A stretch of DNA of 64,000 nucleotides from the NCBI GenBank assembly GCA_040389065.1, contig JAZKAR010000017.1, positions 21,555 through 85,554 of the forward strand. Reading direction: 5' to 3'. Each line of letters starts with the position of its first letter. The stretch's first letter is position 1. Positions 55,401 through 64,000 of this stretch are shown here, one piece after another. The position numbers and the translations under genes are program-made. The stretch comes from JAZKAR01 sp040389065 (GTDB lineage Bacteria; Pseudomonadota; Gammaproteobacteria; Burkholderiales; Casimicrobiaceae). The notes below the pieces were generated by a model. The model saw only the letters and a program-made list of their open reading frames with translations. It was not told where the DNA came from and searched no databases.

Positions 55401-58117
55401 CAGGCAAACACGTTCAAACCACTACACATTATCGCTACAATCAAAACCAAGAACTTATTGCCCAAACATTGCCCGATAACAGTGAACTTCGATTTGAGAG
55501 AAATACTAAAGGAGAAGTTATCGCACTTAACCATGCATCGCAAAACGTGATGCAGCGCTTCTCTTCCCCACTGGTTAAAAATATTCAACGCGATGCATTG
55601 GGCCTTAGCCAACTCACTTATGGTAATGGCATTGAAGCCCATTGGCAGCGCAGCCCTGAAGGGATTCTTGCCCGATTGGTTTATCGTCGCCCCTCAGCGC
55701 CTAAATATACTTTTTTGAGCGCACTCACAAAACTATTACCGACAGCTTATGCTGCACCCCCATTCGAGCAAACGAAACCTTCTAATACAAATAATAAGCC
55801 ATCTCCCCCTGGTGCATTAGCGCTTCCTACAGACCCTGATGCGTTATGGGATGCTCGTTATCTTTTTGATAACCGGGGCAATATGGTATTTCAGGGCGCG
55901 TATGCGCCTTCAAAAGAAGCACAGAGCGCTGCTGCTTCGTTAACTCGCTCATCGTCACCTCAACCCGCTATTAACCACTCTTTTAGCTACGATGCATTAA
56001 ACCATTTGATACAAGATAGAAGGTTAATACCCTCCCCCTTAACCTTTAAATCTCAGCCTCAACCGCATACTAGCAACCCTTCGAACTCTAATACCTCAAC
56101 TGTTTGGCGCTACTGGCACGACAACTTAGGCAATCGAGTTCTTTCACAAGAAAATCAGCCTATTGAGCAATTAGGTGCTACGTTAAAGCTTAATTATCAA
56201 CCCGGTACGCATCAAACTATCGATACAGAAACCTCATGGGATAGCCTAGGCCGCATGACAACACAATTAGGCTTTCGTTATACATGGAATAGCCAAGGGC
56301 AATTACAAACTATCGTTGAAACAAAGCCCTCCTTAAACATACATAATCATGCACCTAACAAACCGCGTGTATTAGCCACCTATCGCTATAACCATCGGGG
56401 TGAACGCATTAGCAAAACCACCTATAGCCATCAGGATTCAGCGGCTTCACCCATCGCGCATACAACCCATTACCTTTATGAAAATCGACAACGTATCGCT
56501 GAGCTCGATGATGAGGGGCATCTAAAGCGCCAGTATATTTGGCTAGCAGACCAGCTCATCGCCGTTATTGACTTCCCTACCCCTAAATCCCTTATTCAAG
56601 ACACACACGCACAAACAGCATGGCAAAAACTGTTGCAGGCGTTTAATACTATTGGTAAATTTTTCTCTCAAATAATGAGCCCAGCCGATAGCAAAACCTT
56701 TATTCACAGTAATCATTTGGGCGCACCTATTCTCGCTACAAATCAGCAAGGCAAAGTAATTTGGGAAAGTGAATATGCACCGTTTGGTAAACGTTTGTCT
56801 TCTCTTCCAGCGACCAACACCGTTTCACAACCGCATTCACTTACGACTGATATTTTTAGTCATCAAGCATCATTTAAGCTGGATTTACGGCTGCCAGGGC
56901 AATGGGAAGATGAGGAGTCAGGGCTGTATTATAATGACTTTCGTTATTACAACCCTGATACAGGTCGCTATCTGAGTGCTGATCCATTAAGTACTTTGGG
57001 CTTAACACAAGGGCTGAACCCGTATGCTTATGTACAGGCGAATCCGATGATTTTCTCTGATCCGTTAGGGTTAATTCTGTTTGCGTTTGATGGAACAGGG
57101 AATAGCAAAACACCTTCAGCTTTTGACTCTCTGTCTAACGTATACAAATTTTATGAAGCATATATAGATAAAAAATTTTATATCACAGGGATTGGTACAA
57201 CCGATGAACGTATGGCCTATAAAGGCAGCGTTATAACAGGAGATGGTTTTGCAGAACGTCTCAACTTAGGCTTTAAATCATTAGATGACTATATTAACGC
57301 TAATAAAAGCAAATCACTAGATATTGATATTATAGGTTTCTCACGTGGTGCCGCTGAAGCGCGCGCTTGGTCAAATCAGCTACTCGGCAAAATGAAAAAT
57401 GGTATGTATAGCACCTCACTAAAGCTATCGAGCTGCTTAAATTTACGATTTCTGGGGCTGTGGGATACCGTACCGCATTTAGGTTCTATTCATGGAAACG
57501 AAGAAAAATACAATTTCGCTATATCGCCTGCCATTACTCATGTAGCCCATGCAATGGCAGTTAATGAGCACCGTGGGGGTGCAACAGATTTTAATACCTG
57601 GTCAATTTTTGCTAATTCGCAACAGAAAAGTACAGCTCACCGTATTGAAAAAGGGTTTGTAGGCAGCCATGCAGACATTGGAGGAGGTTACGGTACAGGT
57701 GATCTCTCAGATGTGGCTTTAATGTGGATGATTCAACAAGCACAATCGCAAGGAATTAAATTTAATGAAGAAATTATTCGTAAGTCAGAATGGAATGAAG
57801 TTACTAACCCTATCATTCATGATAAAAGCGCAAATAACCTCTTTCCTAAAGAAGGAACCTACAGAGATGATCGCAAAGTAACTTATACAAATATAAATGA
57901 AAAAAAACTTGATCAAACAAAAGCACCTATCGATGGCATGAACACTACCACGGCGCGCAGTTTTGTAAGTTACCTCACTACCTTTTGCGATACTGGCTCA
58001 CGCTATGGTGAAAACCCTGCCGTTGGGGGTGTCAACATGAGAGATTATAGCTTTTGGTTAAATCAAAATTATAGCTTAACGATTGATTATCGAGGTGATG
58101 CCCAATTATGCAAATAG
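52409..58117 (+). CDS. Secreted Rhs-repeat protein with C-terminal DUF2235 lipase-like toxin domain
   Basis: A 1902-residue polymorphic-toxin-type protein. The N-terminus has a signal-like hydrophobic stretch (FFIKFCAMVIMGLSNN) and no PAAR domain. Then come a Ser-rich segment, a DUF6531-like domain (NIIHGNKYQREDDLPALPGVLG), many YD/RHS repeats (YDALGRLT, RYDAAGRVIE, QYDHDGRLLL) and the conserved core end GLYYNDFRYYNPDTGRYLS...DPLGL. The last 345 residues are a DUF2235 (Tle-type) domain: FDGTGN, GFSRGAAEAR (Ser nucleophile) and GSHADIGGG. Start: ATG at 52409 after AGGA; a TTG at 52349 is unlikely. The next gene overlaps by ten bases. Confidence 0.88.
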   Translation: MTSPAHFLSYSLQKTICISKVFKPFFIKFCAMVIMGLSNNLCIAHENFSDLVSSSPSSSPFLQTLSPPALSSASTNSQSCSPSKGGETQASCDSIASLGNTSDTNQGAGNPINIIHGNKYQREDDLPALPGVLGLEIVRHYNSHYAHTSVPPGILGRGWKLSYETTLYKTGHTLQIVQADGARIIFNQDTNNPSLCATTNPAHGTLTIETTPRGNMYHWRWNTGKSLHFNAQGKLERIQAPTGEFVSLLYDATGWLVRVIDPQGRTLQLKYLDKAQAKTRFSGVQTIDSPVGRFSYQYGSQDSTAAIATLAPTKRAADAALNTSSYPLMANLIKVGLPTYYDPATKAHAYANRGVSSSAISRHYHYEDTRHPLLLTGISVAGKGSDGALVNTRLSTWAYNEKEQANLSVKGNAKSKLERIELDYSQPGITTLTNSLGQRTLYRHAILAGEHRLLEVRGTGCAQCGEVNQRYRYDALGRLTDLIQLDDSGNPLYTTQRAFDAYGRITSITRITYGTPYGTLTNSSPLHGKNGNPKPFSTMLKPSVITPLLRYEYPENSFRASVIAVPSVVAGKEHRWQFSYNTFGQLTHLKETGWSPQVLSSLAYAAIQPIERNTHYTYTSINGRSVLQKIESPGSSVAVEWDKRANYLTAIVQAGAYGNKRNERILLEQDDTTGRLNRLTTANYVKRWEYTSEGNILAVATTFLKNDKSPARTDEQRFLYDALGHLTESQTKPNQVLTSQKKWSYDLADHLLWEANTSGKLKQAHYDSEGKLIRSTVFGLDKTHPLKQEEQYRYDAAGRVIETLDAAGLKYLIRYNAAGLPTETIDPSGISTEYQYTPLNDIASITQAANTLQPLKTDSAYDAAHRLIELNENTSSTTLKGNHAVRTQFYNDDFGREIAHRAPDSGLYTRRYDAADRVIEQRDADNNQIAFQYDHDGRLLLKTVKEKNDSLREETRFEYASQPPHRLIKISHPQQSEYFDYTDEGLLTKKTIDLTLASGKHVQTTTHYRYNQNQELIAQTLPDNSELRFERNTKGEVIALNHASQNVMQRFSSPLVKNIQRDALGLSQLTYGNGIEAHWQRSPEGILARLVYRRPSAPKYTFLSALTKLLPTAYAAPPFEQTKPSNTNNKPSPPGALALPTDPDALWDARYLFDNRGNMVFQGAYAPSKEAQSAAASLTRSSSPQPAINHSFSYDALNHLIQDRRLIPSPLTFKSQPQPHTSNPSNSNTSTVWRYWHDNLGNRVLSQENQPIEQLGATLKLNYQPGTHQTIDTETSWDSLGRMTTQLGFRYTWNSQGQLQTIVETKPSLNIHNHAPNKPRVLATYRYNHRGERISKTTYSHQDSAASPIAHTTHYLYENRQRIAELDDEGHLKRQYIWLADQLIAVIDFPTPKSLIQDTHAQTAWQKLLQAFNTIGKFFSQIMSPADSKTFIHSNHLGAPILATNQQGKVIWESEYAPFGKRLSSLPATNTVSQPHSLTTDIFSHQASFKLDLRLPGQWEDEESGLYYNDFRYYNPDTGRYLSADPLSTLGLTQGLNPYAYVQANPMIFSDPLGLILFAFDGTGNSKTPSAFDSLSNVYKFYEAYIDKKFYITGIGTTDERMAYKGSVITGDGFAERLNLGFKSLDDYINANKSKSLDIDIIGFSRGAAEARAWSNQLLGKMKNGMYSTSLKLSSCLNLRFLGLWDTVPHLGSIHGNEEKYNFAISPAITHVAHAMAVNEHRGGATDFNTWSIFANSQQKSTAHRIEKGFVGSHADIGGGYGTGDLSDVALMWMIQQAQSQGIKFNEEIIRKSEWNEVTNPIIHDKSANNLFPKEGTYRDDRKVTYTNINEKKLDQTKAPIDGMNTTTARSFVSYLTTFCDTGSRYGENPAVGGVNMRDYSFWLNQNYSLTIDYRGDAQLCK

Positions 58118-58719
58118 CTCATTATTTTTTAAAATCATGGAAAATATTAATTCCTATATTAATACTACTCATTTTATTTATTTATAAAATAGGCAGCAGT
58201 GTTTCTAAACCTACGGAGCCTGGAGTGGTTATTACGACGCAAACCTATGATAAAATTGAATATATATGGCCTGAATATGCAATTTACCCAAATGGAAATA
58301 AAAGTCATTTTGCTAGCTTTAGAATGAATGGTAGTGCAACAGGAGGCGGTAACTCTGATGATCACAGCCTACCTCAGTGGATTGAATATTATTGGCGTGA
58401 AATACCTATAATTGAGAACGATACACGCTCTAAAGAGCAACGCCTAAAAGCAATAGATGATGCTCCCATTAAACATCAACGCGTCATGATTGCTTCACGC
58501 ATTCCACAAGATGTTATCCACGAAGCTATTGAAGCAGTAAAAAAGCAAGAACCAGGAAAACTCCCCAACAAAATTTTTAGCCTTTATTTAACTTGGTATC
58601 AAGGCCATATTTATTTCAGCTGGCATCTTCAAACTGAAACGGAAACACTGCATAGCGGAGGAGATACCTGCAAAAATGGTAAACCTATTAATATGCAAAC
58701 TAAGGAACGTTGCTTTTAA
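58108..58719 (+). CDS. Putative immunity protein for the Rhs lipase toxin
   Basis: A 203-residue protein with one N-terminal membrane anchor (ILIPILILLILFIYKIG) and a periplasmic domain containing WPEYAIYPNGNKSHFASFRMNGSATGG and a beta-rich C-terminal half. It overlaps the toxin gene by ten bases, the usual arrangement for an immunity gene. Layout resembles the DUF2931/DUF3304-type lipoproteins found with DUF2235 effectors, but I cannot match it firmly. Periplasmic location fits a phospholipase acting on the membrane. Confidence 0.6.
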   Translation: MQIAHYFLKSWKILIPILILLILFIYKIGSSVSKPTEPGVVITTQTYDKIEYIWPEYAIYPNGNKSHFASFRMNGSATGGGNSDDHSLPQWIEYYWREIPIIENDTRSKEQRLKAIDDAPIKHQRVMIASRIPQDVIHEAIEAVKKQEPGKLPNKIFSLYLTWYQGHIYFSWHLQTETETLHSGGDTCKNGKPINMQTKERCF

Positions 58720-58994
58720 TGATTTATACTTAATTTAAGCTAACCTACTGCACGCATGGAAAACTTTCCATCTAACCGGCACCTTATAAAATTTAATACA
58801 AATAAAATACCGTTTCAATACGCTTTTATTGAGTCAAAACTAGTTTTATATAAATCATCAACTTAATGACTCAATACCTTTTTTTATGTATGATAGATTC
58901 CGGCCTAAAAATCGCGTATTCCCTATTGTTATTTTATAAAATAATCGGCCAATTGAACTTTATCGTAAGCAAATTTATTTTTCAAGGCGTAAAA

Positions 58995-59609
58995 ATGTCA
59001 AGAATTTCATACAAAAAACTATTGCTACCGAGTTTAGTAGCATCTTTTTCATTAATGAGTAGCGCAAATGCTGCTCCTGATCTTTATCCCAATTCAGGTA
59101 CACCTAATGCTGCACTTTATTCATTTACTGCACAAAGCAATGGTAATTTAATTGCCTATTACACAGGCTCAGGCGCTTCTTTTGAAAGTGATCTTAGCTT
59201 ATTAGTGAACGGTGTCGACACAGGTGTTAGCAGCTTAAATAACCATACGTCAAGCTACGGTCAAACCATTGATTTTGGGAATGTAAATGCAGGCGACAAT
59301 TTAGTTTTCCGTTTGAACGTTCTAACAACAGGTGAAAAGTGGTTCTCTAACGCGGCTCTTAATACCGATGGCGGTAATCATATTTATTCAAACACATTTG
59401 CGGGTGATGCTGATGTGCCTGCTGGAATTAGCGTAGCGTTTGAAGATTTAGATTTTAACTCCGGTTCTGACTACAACTATAATGACGAAAATTTTGTATT
59501 TACCAATGTACAAGTGTCTCCTGCCCCTGAACCAGAAACATATGCTTTAATGGTTACTGGGCTTGGGTTAGTCGGTGCGATGACTCGCCGCAAACAGAAA
59601 ACTGCTTAA
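58995..59609 (+). CDS. DUF4114-like PEP-CTERM exported protein
   Basis: A 204-residue exported protein. Start: ATG at 58995 (MSRISYKKLLLPSLV), which opens a normal signal peptide ending SANAA; the frame extends upstream but that part is not signal-like. The middle (VFRLNVLTTGEKWFSN, EDLDFNSGSDYNYNDENFVF) matches the calcium-binding-looking DUF4114 end. The C-terminus is a PEP-CTERM signal: PEPETYALMVTGLGLVG followed by basic TRRKQK, which is recognised by exosortase A. The sorting enzymes are not in the window. Confidence 0.88.
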   Translation: MSRISYKKLLLPSLVASFSLMSSANAAPDLYPNSGTPNAALYSFTAQSNGNLIAYYTGSGASFESDLSLLVNGVDTGVSSLNNHTSSYGQTIDFGNVNAGDNLVFRLNVLTTGEKWFSNAALNTDGGNHIYSNTFAGDADVPAGISVAFEDLDFNSGSDYNYNDENFVFTNVQVSPAPEPETYALMVTGLGLVGAMTRRKQKTA

Positions 59610-59747
59610 TATTAATAATTCTATGCATCTATCGCCGATAATTTTATTATAAATTTAATATCCGAGCGCAGTTAAATGAACGGTATCTTCTACCTAGGGT
59701 TCAATTAAAACTTAAGCCTGCTAGAAGCAGGAACAATAAATAAACGC

Positions 59748-59775
59748 TTCCTCTCCACTACCACTTGGAGAGGAA
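59748..59775. terminator. Hairpin between convergent genes
   Basis: TTCCTCTCCA (59748-59757) and TGGAGAGGAA (59766-59775) form a perfect 10-base stem with an 8-base loop, just after the PEP-CTERM gene and before the minus-strand dihaem oxidoreductase end. No T run. A smaller stem CCTGCT-AGA-AGCAGG sits about 17 bases upstream. Likely a shared terminator. Confidence 0.55.
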
Positions 59776-59793
59776 CGCTCAACACACTTTCTT

Positions 59794-62700
59794 TTACAGC
59801 GAATTCAAAAACGTTAATACATCATCACGCTCTGTCTTGCTTAATCGTTCAAAGATTACACGGCTATTTTTAGCTTCGCCATCGTGCCAAAGAATAGCTT
59901 CGGTTAATGTGCGCGCCCTACCATCATGCAAGTAGCGCGCTCTTGAAACAGCGCCGGGTACTATATTTGGCCCATTTATTTCAGCTAAACTTTTTTGAAC
60001 ATACGGTAACGAACCAATACCCCACAGTGGTGCAGTACGCCACATTTTAGGTTGGGCATTGCCTTCTGTTAAGGTATCAGCCAGCCCTGCCCCCATATCA
60101 TGCAGCAATAAATCTGTATAGGGATGAATGACTTGATTGCGTAGTTCGGCAAAAGGATGCGTATTGCCTGTTGTCATCTGTGCTGTATGGCACGCTATAC
60201 AGTTAGCTTGTTTAAATAGCATGGCACCATTCGCAATACGCGTAGGATTAACATCATGTTCAGGCGGTACACGCAGCCCTGATACGTAGCCGCTGCGCAA
60301 ATTACGTTGAGCGGGTACCCCTACCAATTGCAGATATTGCGTTAAGCGCTGAAGTTCTTTTTCATTCACACCAGGAATAGTTTGAGTGGTTTTGCACGCT
60401 GTGGTGGTTGTATCTTGCTGGCAGGCTCGTGTCGGAAAAACAGGAGAAGTAACACCCATATCTTGCATAAGCGCTACAGCTGCTTGCTGTCGTATGCTTG
60501 CCTTACCCGCTTTCCAGCCAAAACGCCCAAGCTGCCGTTTGCTGTTTTCTGGGTTAATCACCCAGTTTGGAACACCCTTCACTCCATCGCCATTATTATC
60601 ATAAGGGTCAGCTAATTTTAAAATGGATGATTCATCTACGGCTTCTAGCAGCCCCATACCAATCACTTGAGGTGCTTGTCTTACAGAAAACTGCGTAGGT
60701 ACTGGCCCTTTAAAGCCATACACAGGTTTTTGCAATTCTACAGTTTCGCCACTGGGCAATTTATACAGCGTTTTTTCGTATGAACTTACCGACACTGAAT
60801 AATCAGGTGCTCCGGCAGTCAGCGCTTGCTGCTGTATATTTAACCCATAGGTAGGATGAGGAATTAACGATGCCGTTGTACTTGATGCAGCAGTAAAAAT
60901 AGCCATGGTATCTAAGCGATTACCTAAGGTAGAAACCAAACTGCGCCCATTTTGTGCATGGCAGGCAATACATCTTACATTATTAAAACGTGGCCCTAGT
61001 TGGTTGATATGCTCCTTAAATACGGGGTTAACATCTGGGCTTTCAGAATGTTTTCCATCCGCAAACGATGTATGGAATAATCGGCGGCCTTCAACAAAGC
61101 GTTTTGTGTTGGCAATACCAATATTATTCACCATTTGCTGAAAAACTCGCATGGGTTCTTCAGAATAATTATACGAAACACTGGCTTGTCCGCCCAGTAA
61201 GGCGCTATCAGGCAGCGGGTGAGAATCAAGTGTAGGAGCAACGCCATACCAAGGGCGCATACCCTTACCCACCACGTATAATTGTTCAAAAGAATAGTAG
61301 CGAATACCGCCGCCATCAATTAACGCTTTGTCGCCGCCAGGTATATGATCAAGAAAGGCTGCAGGTGATAGTTCGATTAAATCGCCTGCTTTTAAAAGAG
61401 TGTTAGGTTGAGGCGCGCGCCAGTTGTTGGTAATCACTACCATGCAATCTTCTGGTGCTGATGTTGAACGACAAATGGTTTTGCCGCCCTCTTTAGGGTT
61501 TTCAAGCCCCACATTCATCATCCAGCCATACGCACCCACATTCGCATCTAAGCGGCGAAACGCACTCACAGCCGAACCAATAAACGTGCCATCGTTCACA
61601 ATCATTGATATCTCAATAATAGAGCGCCCTGCAGGTATACCATCGCGAATCATTAAACCAAAGGTACGATTTTGGAAATACCAGGTAGGAAAGCTAAAGT
61701 AATTACCTGGCCCCGTATCAGGTGACCCCCAAGGTTCTCCTATTTCACGCGCATGTCGGTTAGTGGGCCGAAAACCTGCCAGCGTAACAAGTGTTCCATC
61801 AGGTTCGCTATATTGAATTTGCTCGGTCACTGGTGTGTTATTCGCAAATAGGGGAAGATACGTTACATTGGAGCCTGCGATATTCACGGTTACTACGCCT
61901 GGAGTTGCAGTAGAGGTAGTGGGCGCAGGTGCAGGCGTAGGTGAACTTATTAAATTACCCCAGGCGGCAATTTCATACAGTGAATACCCATACGGAGAAG
62001 AACGTTTAGTACCATATAAACGCAAGTATCGCCCGCTACCCGATACCACCATGTCTTCTACGCCGCCTTTTCCACCAACTACCGACTTAATGATTGTCCA
62101 ATTTCTTGCATCATTGGACGTCTGAAGTTGATAGTCTGTTCCGTAAGCAGTATCCCAATTTATTTTTACGCGTGAAAACTTTGCCGTAGCGCCAAAATCT
62201 AAATAGAGCCATTGCGGATCAAGAAACGCACTTGACCAACGTGTGGCAAGATTTTTATCAATAGCATTCGTAGCATTTAACCCAGCATTTTCATAGGTAG
62301 TAGCCACTGCTTTAATAGGCTTTAGCTCAACTGCCGCTACTGATGGTGTTGTTGTGCTGGTAGGTGGTGAAGTTGTGGGTTGTGGAGTAGTAGTTGAAGG
62401 AGTAGTTGCTGCATTTGTGCTAGAAGTGCCCCACATCGCTATTTCATACATCGAATAACCATACTGCGAAGCACGTTTAATACCGTTCATTCTTAAATAT
62501 CTGCCGCTCCCCGATACCATCATATCTTCAGTACTGCCTTTTCCACCTGTCACCGACTTAATAGTTGTCCAGGTTTTGGCATCGTTTGAGGTTTGAAGTT
62601 GGTAGTCTGAAGCGTAGGCTTGTTCCCAAATAATTCTTACACGCGAAATACTTGCTGTTGCACCTAAATCAAAATAGATCCATTGCTGATCATTAAAAGC

Positions 62701-62892
62701 ACTTGACCAACGTGTACCAATATTTTTATCGATAGCTTTATCAGCGCTTAAATCAATTCTTTCTACGCCTGAAGCAATGGCCTTAATCGGCTTTAGCTCT
62801 TCTACAGCAGTAGCCACCCCACTGCCCATCATCATTATGCAGCCCAACGTTAATACTACTAAGCTTTTTGGGTTAAAAATGCTGGTTTCCAT
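59794..62892 (-). CDS. Dihaem c-type oxidoreductase with two discoidin (F5/8C) domains
   Basis: A 1032-residue exported protein. A signal peptide is followed by two F5/8 type C (discoidin) carbohydrate/surface-binding domains (about 35-155 and 190-312) that are tandem duplicates, joined by Thr/Pro-rich linkers. A long di-haem oxidoreductase (DUF1111-type, CcpA-like) domain then carries two haem motifs: CIACH near 640 and CIACH near 897. Histidines and Met residues around them are expected axial ligands. Such proteins oxidise unknown substrates in the periplasm or outside. Discoidin domains suggest surface or matrix anchoring. Stand-alone gene. Confidence 0.85.
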   Translation of the reverse strand: METSIFNPKSLVVLTLGCIMMMGSGVATAVEELKPIKAIASGVERIDLSADKAIDKNIGTRWSSAFNDQQWIYFDLGATASISRVRIIWEQAYASDYQLQTSNDAKTWTTIKSVTGGKGSTEDMMVSGSGRYLRMNGIKRASQYGYSMYEIAMWGTSSTNAATTPSTTTPQPTTSPPTSTTTPSVAAVELKPIKAVATTYENAGLNATNAIDKNLATRWSSAFLDPQWLYLDFGATAKFSRVKINWDTAYGTDYQLQTSNDARNWTIIKSVVGGKGGVEDMVVSGSGRYLRLYGTKRSSPYGYSLYEIAAWGNLISSPTPAPAPTTSTATPGVVTVNIAGSNVTYLPLFANNTPVTEQIQYSEPDGTLVTLAGFRPTNRHAREIGEPWGSPDTGPGNYFSFPTWYFQNRTFGLMIRDGIPAGRSIIEISMIVNDGTFIGSAVSAFRRLDANVGAYGWMMNVGLENPKEGGKTICRSTSAPEDCMVVITNNWRAPQPNTLLKAGDLIELSPAAFLDHIPGGDKALIDGGGIRYYSFEQLYVVGKGMRPWYGVAPTLDSHPLPDSALLGGQASVSYNYSEEPMRVFQQMVNNIGIANTKRFVEGRRLFHTSFADGKHSESPDVNPVFKEHINQLGPRFNNVRCIACHAQNGRSLVSTLGNRLDTMAIFTAASSTTASLIPHPTYGLNIQQQALTAGAPDYSVSVSSYEKTLYKLPSGETVELQKPVYGFKGPVPTQFSVRQAPQVIGMGLLEAVDESSILKLADPYDNNGDGVKGVPNWVINPENSKRQLGRFGWKAGKASIRQQAAVALMQDMGVTSPVFPTRACQQDTTTTACKTTQTIPGVNEKELQRLTQYLQLVGVPAQRNLRSGYVSGLRVPPEHDVNPTRIANGAMLFKQANCIACHTAQMTTGNTHPFAELRNQVIHPYTDLLLHDMGAGLADTLTEGNAQPKMWRTAPLWGIGSLPYVQKSLAEINGPNIVPGAVSRARYLHDGRARTLTEAILWHDGEAKNSRVIFERLSKTERDDVLTFLNSL

Positions 62893-63337
62893 ATAAATTG
62901 TTTTTCCTTTTGAGACATTTAAGCAATAGACTTTATGTTTATGTGCACTTATAAAGTTGAAATGGATCGCCGCTTGTCTCTATGATTTTTATTTAGCAAG
63001 CATGGCGATAGAATGCGACACAAAAAATAAGATATTGTTTTTATTTGATGTTATCAAAATAGTAAGGCACATTATATTTTTGCCTGATAGATAGTCTCAT
63101 AAAACCTGCAAAAGGAAAAAGCTTTATTTGTTCATTACGTTACTTGACAGCTTAGAAATTTATCAAAAACCTAACTTCATATTTGTTTACAGAAATTAAC
63201 TTTTAAATAAAGGATAGCTATCGCCATTCAGGGCTGTGTTAAACATTTACAGGTTTGATTTTTGCCCTCTATATATAATAAGGCACGGTTTCATTTACTT
63301 TTTAAAAAAATAAAAATTCAATAGATAACAGGTGTTT
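62893..63337. other. Divergent AT-rich intergenic region
   Basis: 445 bases between the dihaem oxidoreductase gene and the HAF-repeat gene. No ORF, MITE copy or RNA recognised; both promoters should lie here. Confidence 0.35.
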
Positions 63338-63964
63338 ATGTTTTCATTAAGGAAGTACCGCGTTATTGGCGGAATATGTGTTTTCTTTTTTTCTAATGTA
63401 TGTAGTAGCGCTCATGCATTTTCTTACAATGTTATTGATTTAGGTATAGATAACATTGTAGGAATGACTATTAATGAAAAAGGCCAAATAGCTGGAAATT
63501 TTAATAATGGTCGTGCGTTTATATATTCGATAGAAAATGGTTTTACCTCCCTCCCTACACTTTTTAGTCGAGGCTCTGATCGTGGAGAAGGTTTAAACAA
63601 TCTTGGGCAACTAGCTGGAATTTCTTATAAAATTTCCCCTTCTGGAGTTTATTCAACTAGTTCAGCCATTTATACCCCTGGCAGCGGAGTAACCAATACA
63701 GGATCACTAAATGGAGGAATTATTAATAACGGTAAAGCCTATGATATTAACTCTAGCGGCTATGTAACAGGCATCACTGCAACTAACATTATTCGCCCCG
63801 TAGCTCATGCTTACCTCTATAAACCTGAAAGTGGCATGATTGATATTGATAACTTAGGATCAGTATATAGTTACGGAACAAGCATTAATGAATTAGGCCA
63901 AATAACAGGTACTCGAGGTTTTCCCAATAGTTCAACCCCAGGTAGTATAGCCGAGCAACTATAA
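63338..63964 (+). pseudogene. Truncated HAF-repeat exported protein
   Basis: A 208-residue frame with a signal peptide (MFSLRKYRVIGGICVFFFSN to SAHA) and HAF-type repeats of about 45-55 residues: GMTINEKGQIAGNFNNGRAFIY, GLNNLGQLAGISY, DINSSGYVTGIT, SINELGQITGTRG. Such proteins usually have six or more repeats and end in a PEP-CTERM signal; here the frame stops (TAA at 63962) within a repeat. Either a real frame-breaking mutation or a shorter protein. Start at 63338 (ATG) is preferred to a GTG at 63332. Confidence 0.55.
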
Positions 63965-64000
63965 ATTAACATAATCGAAGTGCTCAGAAAAAAGTTGATC

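Noticed and set aside
58866..58994. Upstream extension of the PEP-CTERM protein
   Set aside because: The signal peptide begins cleanly at the ATG at 58995, with AAGGCG before it.
1..64000. CRISPR arrays, tRNA or rRNA genes, prophage or complete IS elements
   Set aside because: Scanned for direct repeats with regular spacers, tRNA T-loop sequences and transposase-like proteins; none seen.

Overview
The window looks like a chromosomal segment of a Gram-negative proteobacterium with roughly 40-45 % GC (judged by eye). The best fit is a gammaproteobacterium: it has paired CheV proteins, CheZ, RnfH, RecB/RecD, an RMF-like protein, a 6S-like RNA and a CBU_0592-family membrane protein. A betaproteobacterium is not excluded. 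Trimethylamine monooxygenase, NhaA and a PEP-CTERM protein point to an aquatic, surface-associated life. No rRNA, tRNA, CRISPR array, prophage or intact insertion sequence was seen.

Layout. 0-7.3 kb: apt, a three-gene RND efflux operon (adaptor, pump, outer-membrane channel) and a divergent MarR regulator. 7.4-12.3 kb: an AT-rich NACHT NTPase with pentapeptide and WD40 repeats, and a divergent TerF-type vWA protein. 12.4-18.4 kb: tmm with a small membrane protein, rsgA-mgtC, rnfH and ddl. 18.8-24 kb: a chemotaxis core cheV-cheV-cheY-cheZ-cheA. 24-32 kb: a secreted adhesin-E-like protein, rsmI, a candidate 6S RNA, cysI-cysH-cysD (no cysN) and nhaA. 32.3-39.4 kb: two tiny membrane proteins with an AIM24 protein, then recB-recD on the other strand with no recC beside them. 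39.4-42 kb: small genes, a decayed SulP transporter tail, tag and a MORN-repeat protein. 42.7-44.8 kb: three genes resembling the Caulobacter holdfast-anchor set (HfaD-, HfaA- and HfaB/CsgG-like). 45-52 kb: a FAD amine oxidase, a methyltransferase, a Cys-rich secreted protein, a hybrid histidine kinase and a divergent Maf protein. 52.4-58.7 kb: a giant secreted Rhs protein ending in a DUF2235 lipase-like domain, with a probable immunity gene. 59-64 kb: extracellular proteins (DUF4114/PEP-CTERM, a dihaem oxidoreductase with two discoidin domains, a truncated HAF-repeat protein).

The strongest structural discovery is a family of about 120-132 bp palindromic elements in intergenic regions. They have 17-bp terminal inverted repeats (TAGAARTTACGCAGTTG), and three copies have perfect 5-bp target duplications, so they are non-autonomous mobile elements (MITEs). 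The strongest functional leads are the holdfast-anchor-like locus, the Rhs-lipase/immunity pair, the NACHT-WD40 protein and the candidate 6S RNA.
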